Assembly: GCA_964517315.1 (NCBI GenBank)
Contig: CAZFCJ010000002.1
Coordinates: 1 to 64,000, forward strand
Direction of reading: 5' to 3'
DNA length: 64,000 nucleotides
Source: DASWJQ01 sp964517315
GTDB lineage: Bacteria; Chloroflexota; Anaerolineae; Anaerolineales; E44-bin32
Numbering within the stretch: position 1 is the stretch's first letter; the number at the start of each line of letters is the position of its first letter. The notes beneath the pieces were generated by a model. The model saw only the letters and a program-made list of their open reading frames with translations. It did no database searches and had not been told where the DNA came from. This document shows positions 40,926-48,893 of the stretch, piece after piece. A program made the translations under genes and the position numbers.

Positions 40926-41924
40926 ATGACCGAGCTGGCCAGCGCCGCGGTCGCCCATCCGAATATCGCGTTTATCAAATACTGGGGAAATCGCGATCCC
41001 ACGCTGCGGCTCCCCGCCAATAGCTCACTCTCGATGACGCTCGGCGGCCTCGCCACCCTCACCCGAGTTACGTTCTCACCTGAAGATAAAGCCGATTCAT
41101 TGCTTCTGGACGGTGAGCCCGCACCGCCGGCGGCGCTCGACCGCGTGACCGAGCACCTGGACATGCTGCGCACGGAGGCCGGCGTGGATTACCGGGCCGC
41201 CGTGGAGAGCCACAACGATTTCCCACTCGGTGCCGGGATCGCCTCCTCCGCTTCGGCCTTTGCGGCCCTCACACTCGCCGCATGTGCGGCCTTGAACTTG
41301 TCCACCGACCCCCGCTACCTGTCCCGTAGGGCGCGCCGCGGATCGGGCTCCGCATGTCGCTCGATCTTCGGCGGCTTCGTGCAGTGGAACGCAGCCGATC
41401 GGGATGAAGACTCGTTCGCCGAACCGATCGCACCGCCCGATCATTGGGAGCTTCATGACTGGATCGCGGTGATCTCCAAGGATGAAAAGGCCGTCGGTTC
41501 AACCCGCGGTCACGAACTGGCCCCGTCCAGCCCGCTCCAGACGGCGCGCCTGCACAGCGCTCCGCTGCGACTCGAAGAATGCCGGCGCGCGCTCATGGAG
41601 CGAGATTTCGTCGCCTTGGCGGCCGTTGTCGAGCTTGACAGCGACATGATGCACGCCGTCATGATGACCTCTTCGCCGCCGCTCCAATACTGGCTCCCCG
41701 GCACGCTGGCGGTTATGCGCAAAGTCAGGCAGCTGCGATCCGAAGGCCTCCCGGTGTGCTACACGCTCGACGCCGGGCCCAACGTGCACTGTATGTGCCC
41801 GGCGGCACACAGCGAGACGCTTGCCAGCGAACTGAAGGCCCTGGGTGACGTCGCCGAACTCCTCCACGCCACAGCCGGAGGGCCGGCCCATCTTGCGCGG
41901 TCCGAGACAGTCCAACCCGGATGA
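40926..41924 (+). CDS. mvaD: Diphosphomevalonate (or phosphomevalonate) decarboxylase
   Basis: GHMP-superfamily enzyme of the mevalonate route to isoprenoids, 332 residues. It starts with HPNIAFIKYWGNRDPTLRLP against the family's N-I-A-x-x-K-Y-W-G-K-R. Catalytic residues aligned with yeast diphosphomevalonate decarboxylase are present: K18, R145 in GSACRSIFGG and D282 in LDAGPNVHC. The Lys that usually follows the W-G (yeast K22) is Asn here. Roseiflexus, another Chloroflexota, has a related phosphomevalonate decarboxylase, so the true substrate could be the mono- or the diphosphate. The ATG at 40926 is chosen as it gives the family start; the open frame before it overlaps the small upstream gene. 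rseP follows. Confidence 0.88.
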   Translation: MTELASAAVAHPNIAFIKYWGNRDPTLRLPANSSLSMTLGGLATLTRVTFSPEDKADSLLLDGEPAPPAALDRVTEHLDMLRTEAGVDYRAAVESHNDFPLGAGIASSASAFAALTLAACAALNLSTDPRYLSRRARRGSGSACRSIFGGFVQWNAADRDEDSFAEPIAPPDHWELHDWIAVISKDEKAVGSTRGHELAPSSPLQTARLHSAPLRLEECRRALMERDFVALAAVVELDSDMMHAVMMTSSPPLQYWLPGTLAVMRKVRQLRSEGLPVCYTLDAGPNVHCMCPAAHSETLASELKALGDVAELLHATAGGPAHLARSETVQPG

Positions 41925-41957
41925 TATAATCAACGCTCGGTGAGGTAAATTCGGAGG
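41925..41957 (+). promoter_or_regulatory. -10 box and ribosome-binding site of rseP
   Basis: TATAAT at 41925-41930 begins right behind the mvaD stop and TCGGAGG (41951-41957) lies eight bases before the GTG start of rseP. No convincing -35 was found inside the mvaD end, so read-through from mvaD is also possible. Confidence 0.5.
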
Positions 41958-41965
41958 TATTCTTC

Positions 41966-43015
41966 GTGTTCGACTTCGTACTTTTTGTACTCATCCTGGG
42001 CGTTCTGATCGTGGGCCACGAACTCGGCCATCTGTTCGCGGCCAAGCTCGGTCGGGTGCGGGTGGATGAGTTCGGGATCGGCTTCCCGCCCAGACTAGCG
42101 AAGCTCTTTCAGCTGGGTGAAACCGAGTTCACACTCAACGCGCTGCCGTTCGGCGGGTTCGTCCGCCCGCGCGGCGAAAACGACCCCTCGGTGCCGGGTG
42201 GGCTGGCCGCAGCCAGCAAGCGGGTGCGCAGCATGGTGCTGGTAGCGGGGCCGGCGGCCAACATCCTGCTGGCGTTCGTGGCATTTACCGCCGCCTTCTT
42301 GCTGGCGGCGCCCGATACGGACCGCGTCATCATCACAGAGGTGGCCCCAAACTCACCTGCCGAGCGGGTCGGCTTACGCTCAGGTGACCTCATCCTGGCC
42401 GTCGAGGACCAACCCGTCGAAGGATTTGCCTCCTTGCAGCAAGTCGTGGGGAACAACCTCGGGGACTCCACCGAGCTGACGATAAGGCGGGGCGAGGAAA
42501 CCCTCACGATCGACGTCACGCCGCGCGAGAATCCGCCGGAGGGCGAGGGCGCCATCGGCGTCTTGCTGGGCAACCCGCGGCGTAATGTGGGCCCCCTGGA
42601 GGCCGCACAGCTGGGTTGGCGGTCGACCCGCATCCAGTTTACGGAAATCCTGCGCTTGCCGGCCCGCCTGCTGCAGGGCGATGTCGCCCCTGAAGAGGCG
42701 CGTGTCACCGGCTTCAAAGGGATGTTCGACATGCTGGCCTGGGCGGGCGAGATCGATCGGGACTCGGAGCGCCCATTTCTCACCCTGAACCTGATCGGCG
42801 TGATCAGTATGGGGTTGGCGGTCGCCAACCTGCTCCCCATACCCGCTCTTGACGGCGGCAGACTCCTGTTCGTCGCCATTGAACTCGTCCTCGGTCATCG
42901 TATCGACCCCGAGTACGAAGGGCTGGCCCATCTCATCGGCTTTGCTTTTTTGCTGATTCTCATGGTCTACATCAACTTCCAAGACTTCGTGAATCCGATC
43001 ACCCTACCACGTTGA
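41966..43015 (+). CDS. rseP: Site-2 metalloprotease RseP
   Basis: Intramembrane zinc protease of the S2P family, 349 residues. TM1 carries HELGH at residues 18-22 (zinc ligands and catalytic Glu), and the distal ligand is the Asp in LLPIPALDGGRLLF. One PDZ domain lies between (ITEVAPNSPAERVGLRSGDLILAVEDQPVEG). This one-PDZ form is shorter than the E. coli enzyme (450) and like those of Gram-positive bacteria. It cleaves anti-sigma factors or remnant signal peptides in the membrane. The GTG at 41966 is supported by GGAGG. In bacteria with the MEP pathway rseP often follows dxr; here it follows mvaD. Confidence 0.94.
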   Translation: MFDFVLFVLILGVLIVGHELGHLFAAKLGRVRVDEFGIGFPPRLAKLFQLGETEFTLNALPFGGFVRPRGENDPSVPGGLAAASKRVRSMVLVAGPAANILLAFVAFTAAFLLAAPDTDRVIITEVAPNSPAERVGLRSGDLILAVEDQPVEGFASLQQVVGNNLGDSTELTIRRGEETLTIDVTPRENPPEGEGAIGVLLGNPRRNVGPLEAAQLGWRSTRIQFTEILRLPARLLQGDVAPEEARVTGFKGMFDMLAWAGEIDRDSERPFLTLNLIGVISMGLAVANLLPIPALDGGRLLFVAIELVLGHRIDPEYEGLAHLIGFAFLLILMVYINFQDFVNPITLPR

Positions 43016-43016
43016 T

Positions 43017-43973
43017 ATGCCTGTGACCGAGTATTTTGAAGATCTGCTGAAGGTGTTGCTTGACGAAGAGCGGGAGCTCCGACCCGCTCAGGTTTCGGAG
43101 CTTTCGGACTTGACCTCCCAGCAAGCGGAGGCGTTCGACGCCGCCTGGCCCGAAACGGCGGTGACCCGCAGGAGGGAAATCGTCATGACGCTGGGGCGGC
43201 TCGCGGAGGAAAATCTGGAACTGCTGTTTGAGCGCGTCAACCGCATCGTGCTGACAGATCCGGACCCCGAGGTCCGGCGCCAGGCTATCGAAAATTTGTG
43301 GGAATCGGAGGACCACCGGCTGGCCGAGTTTTTTGTGCGCATCGCGCGCGAGGATCCGGACGAAAGCGTCCGGCGACAGGCGGTGGAATCGCTCGGGCGC
43401 TTCGTCTACCTGGGCGAAGTCGAGAAGATCTCATCTCAAATTCTGTTCGAGATCGAGGAAACCCTGCTCCATATCCTGCGCCACACACAATCCGATTCGA
43501 TGCGCCGGGCCGCGCTCGAGTCCCTCGGATACAGCTCGCGGGAGGAGGTCCCGGAGCACATACAATCGGCCTACAGCTCGGGCGAAGAAGCCGAGCTGCA
43601 CACCGGCCTGATCGCCATGGGTCGGTCCGCCGATCAGGCCTGGCTGCCCCAGATCATGGCCGTACTGCGCCATCCGGCCCCGGCCGTGCGGGCCGAAGCG
43701 GCACGCGCAGCCGGCGAGCTGGAGGCCCGACGGGCGACCTCGGACCTGATCGAACTCCTGGAGGACGCCCATCCGGACGTCCGCCGGGCCGCCATTTGGG
43801 CTCTGGGTCAGGTTGGAGGCCGCCGGGCGCGCGAAGCCCTCATCGACCTCCAAGAAGCCGAAGGCACCTTGGAATTTGAAAAAGAGATCGACGAGGCGCT
43901 CGACTACATCGCATTTCTGGAAGCCACCCCTGACCTCATGCTGTTCGACTACGACAGCGAGCTCGAGGAATAG
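43017..43973 (+). CDS. HEAT-repeat protein
   Basis: 318-residue soluble protein built from repeated two-helix HEAT/PBS-lyase-like units: for instance DPDEVRRQAIENLWES-like stretches (DPDPEVRRQAIENLWES), DPDESVRRQAVESLGRF and HPDVRRAAIWALGQVGGRRA. The D-x-x-x-x-V-R-x-x-A-x-x-x-L-G pattern returns at least five times. Such proteins are scaffolds for protein-protein contact; a partner cannot be named. It starts one base behind the rseP stop, so the two are surely co-expressed, hinting at a link to membrane proteolysis or simply co-regulation. Confidence 0.88.
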   Translation: MPVTEYFEDLLKVLLDEERELRPAQVSELSDLTSQQAEAFDAAWPETAVTRRREIVMTLGRLAEENLELLFERVNRIVLTDPDPEVRRQAIENLWESEDHRLAEFFVRIAREDPDESVRRQAVESLGRFVYLGEVEKISSQILFEIEETLLHILRHTQSDSMRRAALESLGYSSREEVPEHIQSAYSSGEEAELHTGLIAMGRSADQAWLPQIMAVLRHPAPAVRAEAARAAGELEARRATSDLIELLEDAHPDVRRAAIWALGQVGGRRAREALIDLQEAEGTLEFEKEIDEALDYIAFLEATPDLMLFDYDSELEE

Positions 43974-44227
43974 CACTCCCCGCCCATTTGTGACCGTCCC
44001 AGCGGGGCGGCCGGATGCACCCACATTCACGCGTCGCGGCCGAGAAGTGTATGGCGAGGCGCCAATCCATGAGCCGGCTGACCCCCCTCGAGCTTCGCGC
44101 GGCTCAATTGACCTCACGGTTCACGTCTTCACCCGACAGCGCCTGGCCCACCCCAAGATCGAGTGGTTCGGGAACGCCGATTCTTTCTGTAAATGTCGAT
44201 GATGTCGCGAGGCGGCCGACAATCCGG

Positions 44228-45850
44228 CTAGAAGTTCCGGTCAGCGAGGATCCGGGCGTAAGTCCCCCCGCGGTCCGGTTCCGATCTCCAAGCGACCCCT
44301 TCAAACCCTTGAGAGGCCGCCAAAGGGTGGACAAACGCCGCGCCGACTCCCTGCTCATCGCGCAGCATGCGGAAGTAATCTCGGTACTGACGCGCCTTCA
44401 CCTCGGCGCTGACCTCCGGCGCCGGATTTGAGCACTCGGTAATGAAAATCAGCTTGTCCGGGAAACGCTCGCGCAGCTGGAGATAGCGGAGTCCCCCATC
44501 GATTGAGTTCAGCCCTTTTGCATCCTCCCAGTGGCAAATCACGCCGACCCAGTCGGCAACCATCGCCGCTTCCTCGGCTTGCTCCAAGAAGACCCATTCA
44601 TCCGCCCGCCACCCCGAGAGCGCCCCGCCGGGGCTCAGGCCCGGAAAGCCGAAGTGCGCCTCCGGCATCTCGGTGCGCAGCGCCTCCACCGCGCTGCAGA
44701 ACCAATCGGCGAACTCTGTCCCGTCGCGCCAACTTCGATTCCAACCCTCAACGTGCAGGTTCGGCGCAGACAGAACCTCGAAGTAGCGCACGCCCTTCTC
44801 GTACATGCGGGCAGCATCGCCCCGCACCAGTTTGACGAACCGTTCTACAGAGACAGGCTCGTCTCCCAGCTCGGTCGACAGCCGGGCGACAAACAGCATA
44901 TTTGGTCGCAGCGAGCGCAAGCGGTCGACGCTCCGAATCGGTTCGGTGACCGGGAACTTTACCGCCTCGAGCCGGGCCTTTTGGATCAATCCGATATCGT
45001 ACTCGTCGAGCGCGCCCCCAATTCGCCCGTGAACACCGATCAGGCAGCGGCCGGCCGACCAGGTTGGCCTGGGAATCGATTTCTTGCCGCCGGACTCCGG
45101 CCAGACCATAAAAGGCGTCGGATCGACCACGTCCTTCGGATACTTGGTCTCCTTGCGGGCTGTTGCGCCGTCTTGCTTGAGCGTCAGATGCAGATGGGCC
45201 GCCGACGAGGCGCCCGTCGAATCCGCCTTGCCGATCACTTCCCCGGCCTTGAGCTCATCCCCGGGCTGTACGAAGGCCCGGGCCAAATGTCCATAGACCG
45301 TGCGGTAACCATCCATGTGCCGCACGCGCACGTGAACCCCATAGGCGTGTGTGTCCGGATTGGTGTGGACGCGGTAGACCGTCCCGTCCGCACAGCAGTA
45401 GACGTCGGAGTTCGGCAAGGCCCGGATGTCGAGCCCTTCATGGCCCGGCATTCCAAATCGGGTGTAGATCTGTGGATTTGCGCCGAACTTCTGGGTGATG
45501 ATCGGATAATCGGTCGGCCAAAGCAGGTAGAAGGGCCGCATGCGCTGCCCGTATCGGTCATCCGCCTCGATGCGGGTCGCCAACGTCTCGCGCAGCGCGT
45601 TGGGCGTGTCCGCCTCGAGGGGGTCAAGCCGCACCCCTGGATGGTGCTCTTCGAACCATGCTTCGAGATCGGCGTGCTCCGTCAGCCGATCCGACTTCGG
45701 GAACGTCACCACCTGTCTGGGGTTCATATAGTTCGCCGCGGTGTCCCGGTTGCCGGTCAGGTTCACGCCGTATTCCAACACATATTCGCGACAGGCTCGA
45801 ACCCAAGCCCAATAGTCGTTCCGCGGCAGTAGGAGGATTTGAAAATTCAT
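44228..45850 (-). CDS. M23-type peptidase domain fused to a TIM-barrel-like domain
   Basis: 540 residues in three parts. Residues 1-100 are of unknown fold. About 105-235 is an M23/LytM domain with H137 and D141 in GMPGHEGLDI, H188 in VYGHLA and H219-x-H221 in SSAAHLHL, so the zinc site is complete. About 265-540 looks like an alpha/beta barrel related to glycosidases or GH25-like folds (GVICHWEDAKGLNSIDGGLRYL, KLIFITECSNPAPEVS with a possible catalytic Glu). M23 proteins are normally exported but there is no signal peptide; the chain opens MNFQILLLPRNDYWAWVRAC. It might be exported another way or act on its own cell wall after lysis. It is divergent from nothing and stands 24 bases after radC. 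Confidence 0.78.
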   Translation of the reverse strand: MNFQILLLPRNDYWAWVRACREYVLEYGVNLTGNRDTAANYMNPRQVVTFPKSDRLTEHADLEAWFEEHHPGVRLDPLEADTPNALRETLATRIEADDRYGQRMRPFYLLWPTDYPIITQKFGANPQIYTRFGMPGHEGLDIRALPNSDVYCCADGTVYRVHTNPDTHAYGVHVRVRHMDGYRTVYGHLARAFVQPGDELKAGEVIGKADSTGASSAAHLHLTLKQDGATARKETKYPKDVVDPTPFMVWPESGGKKSIPRPTWSAGRCLIGVHGRIGGALDEYDIGLIQKARLEAVKFPVTEPIRSVDRLRSLRPNMLFVARLSTELGDEPVSVERFVKLVRGDAARMYEKGVRYFEVLSAPNLHVEGWNRSWRDGTEFADWFCSAVEALRTEMPEAHFGFPGLSPGGALSGWRADEWVFLEQAEEAAMVADWVGVICHWEDAKGLNSIDGGLRYLQLRERFPDKLIFITECSNPAPEVSAEVKARQYRDYFRMLRDEQGVGAAFVHPLAASQGFEGVAWRSEPDRGGTYARILADRNF

Positions 45851-45874
45851 GTTTTGTAAGTGAATATAGCAGGA

Positions 45875-46576
45875 TCAGCTGAAGCCGAGCCCTTTGGCCT
45901 TCATCGACACGTAGCGTCCTTGGCCGACGACCAGATGATCCAGCACATCGATATCCAGCAACCGTCCCGCCTCGACGATGGACTTGGTCACCGCGACATC
46001 CTCCGGGCTCGGCGTCGGGTCGCCGCTCGGGTGGTTGTGAGCCACGATGATCGCCGCCGCGTTCATGCGCACGGCATCCCGGAACAGCTCACCGATCCGT
46101 ATCCAAGACGAATTCAGGGACCCCCGGTAGACCTCTGCGGTCCGAACGAGCCGGTTGCGGGTGTCAAGAATCATAACCCGTAGCTGCTCGCGTTCAAGGG
46201 CACCCATCTCGTACAACACCAGGCTGGCGGCGTCCTCCGGCGATTGAATCGTGGGCCGTTCCTCGGGGGTTGCGACGGCCAGCCGCCGTCCCAACTCGAC
46301 GGCGGATTTCAGCTGGGCGGCCTTCGCCGGGCCCAGCCCGCGGAACCGTCTCAAGTCGTCGAAGCTCGTCCGGTGAAGACCGGTCAGTCCTCCGGCCTCC
46401 ATCAGCACACGCTGGGCAAGCTGAAGAGCGTTGAGGCCCTGGAGACCCGATCGGAGCAGGATTGCCACCAGCTCCGCATTCGTCAACGCCTCCGGCCCGA
46501 GGCGTGCGAGGCGCTCTCGCGGGCGTTCGGAGCTGGCCATATCGGTGATTCGGTAGCCGCCCTTGCCTCGACTCAT
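45875..46576 (-). CDS. radC: RadC / JAB-domain protein
   Basis: Member of the RadC (DUF2466/UPF0758) family, about 233 residues from the ATG at 46576 (GGGAGG a few bases upstream). The N-terminal helix-hairpin-helix-like part contains RERLARLGPEALTNAELVAILLRSG, and RFRGLGPAKAAQLKSAVELG follows. The C-terminal JAB/MPN metalloprotease-like domain keeps all ligands in HNHPSGDPTPSPEDVAVT, with Glu in the RNRLVRTAEVYRGSL area. The true biochemical role of RadC is not settled; a general DNA-repair function is doubtful. Confidence 0.93.
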   Translation of the reverse strand: MSRGKGGYRITDMASSERPRERLARLGPEALTNAELVAILLRSGLQGLNALQLAQRVLMEAGGLTGLHRTSFDDLRRFRGLGPAKAAQLKSAVELGRRLAVATPEERPTIQSPEDAASLVLYEMGALEREQLRVMILDTRNRLVRTAEVYRGSLNSSWIRIGELFRDAVRMNAAAIIVAHNHPSGDPTPSPEDVAVTKSIVEAGRLLDIDVLDHLVVGQGRYVSMKAKGLGFS

Positions 46577-46967
46577 TCCCCCTCCCCCTTTGTCGAGACG
46601 GGTCAAAACCTGCGCGACTATACCTCAGCCGCGCGACCTGCGTCAACGCAAAGCGTGGGATTCGAGGTGCACTCACGTCGACCAACGCAAGGAGAAAATC
46701 GTTTGCGCGACACCCAGGACCCAACGCAGGGAACTTAGAACGCGCTGAGCGAATTCCGCTTCGATCGGCACCCTGCCACCCCCGCCACACCCCGGGCGGC
46801 GAGGCGGGCCTGGGCAGCAACGGTCTGGCGGACGCTGTTTTGAAAACCCTATGTGCGTCCTCCGTGTTGTCTGGGGTAGAGGAAAAGGTGTCAGGCCTGG
46901 AAATTGCAGCGTAGGTGGGCGCGCAGCCACATGCTATAATCTCGCCCAGCCGACAAGAGGAGGAGGA
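46577..46967. other. Non-coding stretch between divergent radC and the zinc-ribbon gene
   Basis: No gene recognised. The sequence CAACGCA recurs at about 46645, 46683 and 46723 with roughly 40-base spacing. A perfect TATAAT at 46935-46940 is the likely -10 of the zinc-ribbon gene, followed by AGAGGAGGAGG directly before its start. No good -35 is spaced correctly. Confidence 0.45.
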
Positions 46968-47465
46968 ATGCCGCCCGGAGTCCAGATCAGCGAGCTCGGC
47001 AATCTGTTCCTTTACCTCACCGCATTCCTCGGCGCCTTCGTGGCCGCACTGTGGTTGAGCTTCGTCTTCTGGACCTACCGCGATGCCCGTGAGCGCACGG
47101 ACGATCGGCTGGCGCATGTCCTGGCCGCACTTGTGGTCGCGGTCCTCGGCCCTCCGGGTCTGGTCGTTTACCTCCTCCTGAGGCCCTCTCGGACCCTCGA
47201 TGAGATCTACCAGGACACCCTGGAAGAAGAAGCGCTCCTCGCAGCGATCGAGGAGCGAGCCGCCTGTCCGGGTTGTGGAGCGCGAATTCAGGCCGACTGG
47301 CAGATTTGTCCCAACTGTCACACCCGTCTGCACAAACCTTGTTCCAATTGCGGCCGGATGATGGAACTGTCCTGGCAGATTTGCCCGCACTGTGCCACCC
47401 GCGCTCCGGGCGTGCCCGCCGAAGAGGGGATCGAGATCAGCCCACCCGCGACATCTCAGGCCTGA
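46968..47465 (+). CDS. Membrane protein with two C-terminal zinc ribbons
   Basis: 165 residues. Two hydrophobic segments (about 12-36 and 50-71) are joined by a short charged loop (TYRDARERTDDRL). The cytoplasmic C-terminus has eight cysteines in two CPxC ribbons: C100, C103, C114, C117 and C125, C128, C139, C142. Similar zinc-ribbon tails occur in many small bacterial membrane proteins of unknown role. The ATG at 46968 directly follows a strong AGGAGGAGG site. It converges with eno, the stops being only seven bases apart. Confidence 0.8.
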   Translation: MPPGVQISELGNLFLYLTAFLGAFVAALWLSFVFWTYRDARERTDDRLAHVLAALVVAVLGPPGLVVYLLLRPSRTLDEIYQDTLEEEALLAAIEERAACPGCGARIQADWQICPNCHTRLHKPCSNCGRMMELSWQICPHCATRAPGVPAEEGIEISPPATSQA

Positions 47466-47471
47466 GCAGGG

Positions 47472-48773
47472 TCAACCTTTGCTTCCGCTGGCCAGCGCAT
47501 CCCATCCTGCGTACATCGCCGCGTCGCCCATCTGCTCTTCAATCCGAAGCAGTTGATTGTATTTGGCGACCCGGTCCGATCGGGCCGGCGCACCGGTCTT
47601 GATCTGGCCCATGTTGTAGGCCACGCTGAAGTCGGCGATCGTCGTGTCCTCGGTCTCGCCCGAGCGATGGGAGGTCACCGCGCTCCAACCTGCCCGCTGG
47701 CAGAGCTGGACGGCCTCTATCGTCTCAGTCAGCGAGCCGATCTGGTTCAATTTCACCAGGAGTGCGTTGCAGGCGCCCTCCGCAATGGCTCGGCGCACGC
47801 GGTCCGGGCTCGTGACCAGCAGGTCGTCACCCACGATCTGAAGCCGGGAGCCCAAGCGTTGCGTGAACACCTGCCACGCTTCCCAATCGTCCTCCGCCAG
47901 TCCGTCTTCAATCGAAACGATCGGGTAGCGGTCCACCCAGTCGGCCCAGAAATCGACCATCTCCGCCCCGGTCAGAACGCGGCCTTCCTTGCGCAGGCGG
48001 TAGGTACCTTGCTCCGGATCGTAAAGTTCGGTCGCCGCCGGGTCCAGCGCGATGGCCGCGTCCTCACCGGGCTGGTAGCCCGCTCGTTCCACCGCCTGCA
48101 GCACCACTTCCACGGCTTCCTCGTTCGTAGGGAGCGCCGGCGCGTAGCCGCCCTCGTCACCGACCAAGGTGCTGTCCCCCCTCTCCCCCAGAACCTCCCT
48201 CAGCATGTGATAGATTTCGGCGCCCCAGCGCAGGCCTTCCTTAAACGAAGGCGCGCCCAGCGGCATGACCATGAATTCCTGAAAATCCGTCGACTGCCAG
48301 TCGGTGTGCTCGCCGCCGTTGAGAATGTTCAGCATCGGCACCGGCAGCACATGGGCCTGGACCCCGCCCAGGTAGCGATAAAGTGGGAGCGCCAGGCTGT
48401 CGGCCGCCGCCTTGGCGACCGCGAGACTCGTCCCGAGTATGGCGTTCGCTCCTAAGTTGGATTTGTTCTCCGTACCATCCAATTCGATCAGCGTAAAATC
48501 GATGGCGCGCTGCTCGACGGCGTCGAAACCGATCAGCGCCTCGGCGATCTGCTGGTTGACGTTGGCCACGGCTTGGGTCACGCTTTTGCCGTCGTAGAAA
48601 TTGGCGTCCTCGTCGCGCAGCTCCAACGCCTCGTGAGCCCCCGTCGATGCGCCGGAGGGGACCAAGGCGCGGCCCATGCTTCCATCCTCAAGCACCACTT
48701 CGACCTCGACGGTCGGATTGCCGCGCGAATCAAGCACCTGCCGGCCAAGGACGTCAACAATGGTTGAATCCAT
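47472..48773 (-). CDS. eno: Enolase
   Basis: Glycolytic enzyme interconverting 2-phosphoglycerate and phosphoenolpyruvate, 433 residues. It starts STIVDVLGRQVLDSRGNPTVEVEVVLEDG with the SGASTGAHEALELRD loop. Metal ligands lie in VGDEGGYAP-like, IEDGLAEDDWEAW and VGDDLLVTSP segments, and the catalytic Lys in ALLVKLNQIGSLTET. SHRSGETEDTTIADF is the enolase signature. AGGAGG lies seven bases before the ATG. A minus-strand TATAAT (48806-48811) is the likely -10. It also functions in RNA degradosomes in some bacteria; nothing here speaks to that. Confidence 0.97.
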   Translation of the reverse strand: MDSTIVDVLGRQVLDSRGNPTVEVEVVLEDGSMGRALVPSGASTGAHEALELRDEDANFYDGKSVTQAVANVNQQIAEALIGFDAVEQRAIDFTLIELDGTENKSNLGANAILGTSLAVAKAAADSLALPLYRYLGGVQAHVLPVPMLNILNGGEHTDWQSTDFQEFMVMPLGAPSFKEGLRWGAEIYHMLREVLGERGDSTLVGDEGGYAPALPTNEEAVEVVLQAVERAGYQPGEDAAIALDPAATELYDPEQGTYRLRKEGRVLTGAEMVDFWADWVDRYPIVSIEDGLAEDDWEAWQVFTQRLGSRLQIVGDDLLVTSPDRVRRAIAEGACNALLVKLNQIGSLTETIEAVQLCQRAGWSAVTSHRSGETEDTTIADFSVAYNMGQIKTGAPARSDRVAKYNQLLRIEEQMGDAAMYAGWDALASGSKG

Positions 48774-48805
48774 CGGGTTTGCCTCCTGGGGATCGGTCCG
48801 TTTCG

Positions 48806-48887
48806 ATTATAAGCTCGACTCGCCGAGCCAGCTCCGGTCCGCGCTGGCTTGCGTCCCGTCGGCGCGGCCGAACCTGCATGATAAAAT
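48806..48887. promoter_or_regulatory. Divergent -10 boxes of eno and the cysteine desulfurase gene
   Basis: On the minus strand a perfect TATAAT occupies 48806-48811 and serves eno. On the plus strand TAAAAT at 48882-48887 ends six bases before the GTG of the desulfurase gene, which would make that transcript leaderless. Good -35 boxes are not obvious for either. Confidence 0.5.
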
Positions 48888-48893
48888 CGACCC

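Noticed and set aside
43974..44227. Short frames between the HEAT-repeat gene and the M23 gene
   Set aside because: One frame from a GTG at about 43991 gives 70 residues, but without ribosome-binding site or recognisable features; treated as spacer.
46194..47390. Open frame of about 400 codons on the minus strand across radC and the zinc-ribbon gene
   Set aside because: It overlaps two recognisable genes in other frames, its product has the composition of translated antisense DNA, and it has no ribosome-binding site.
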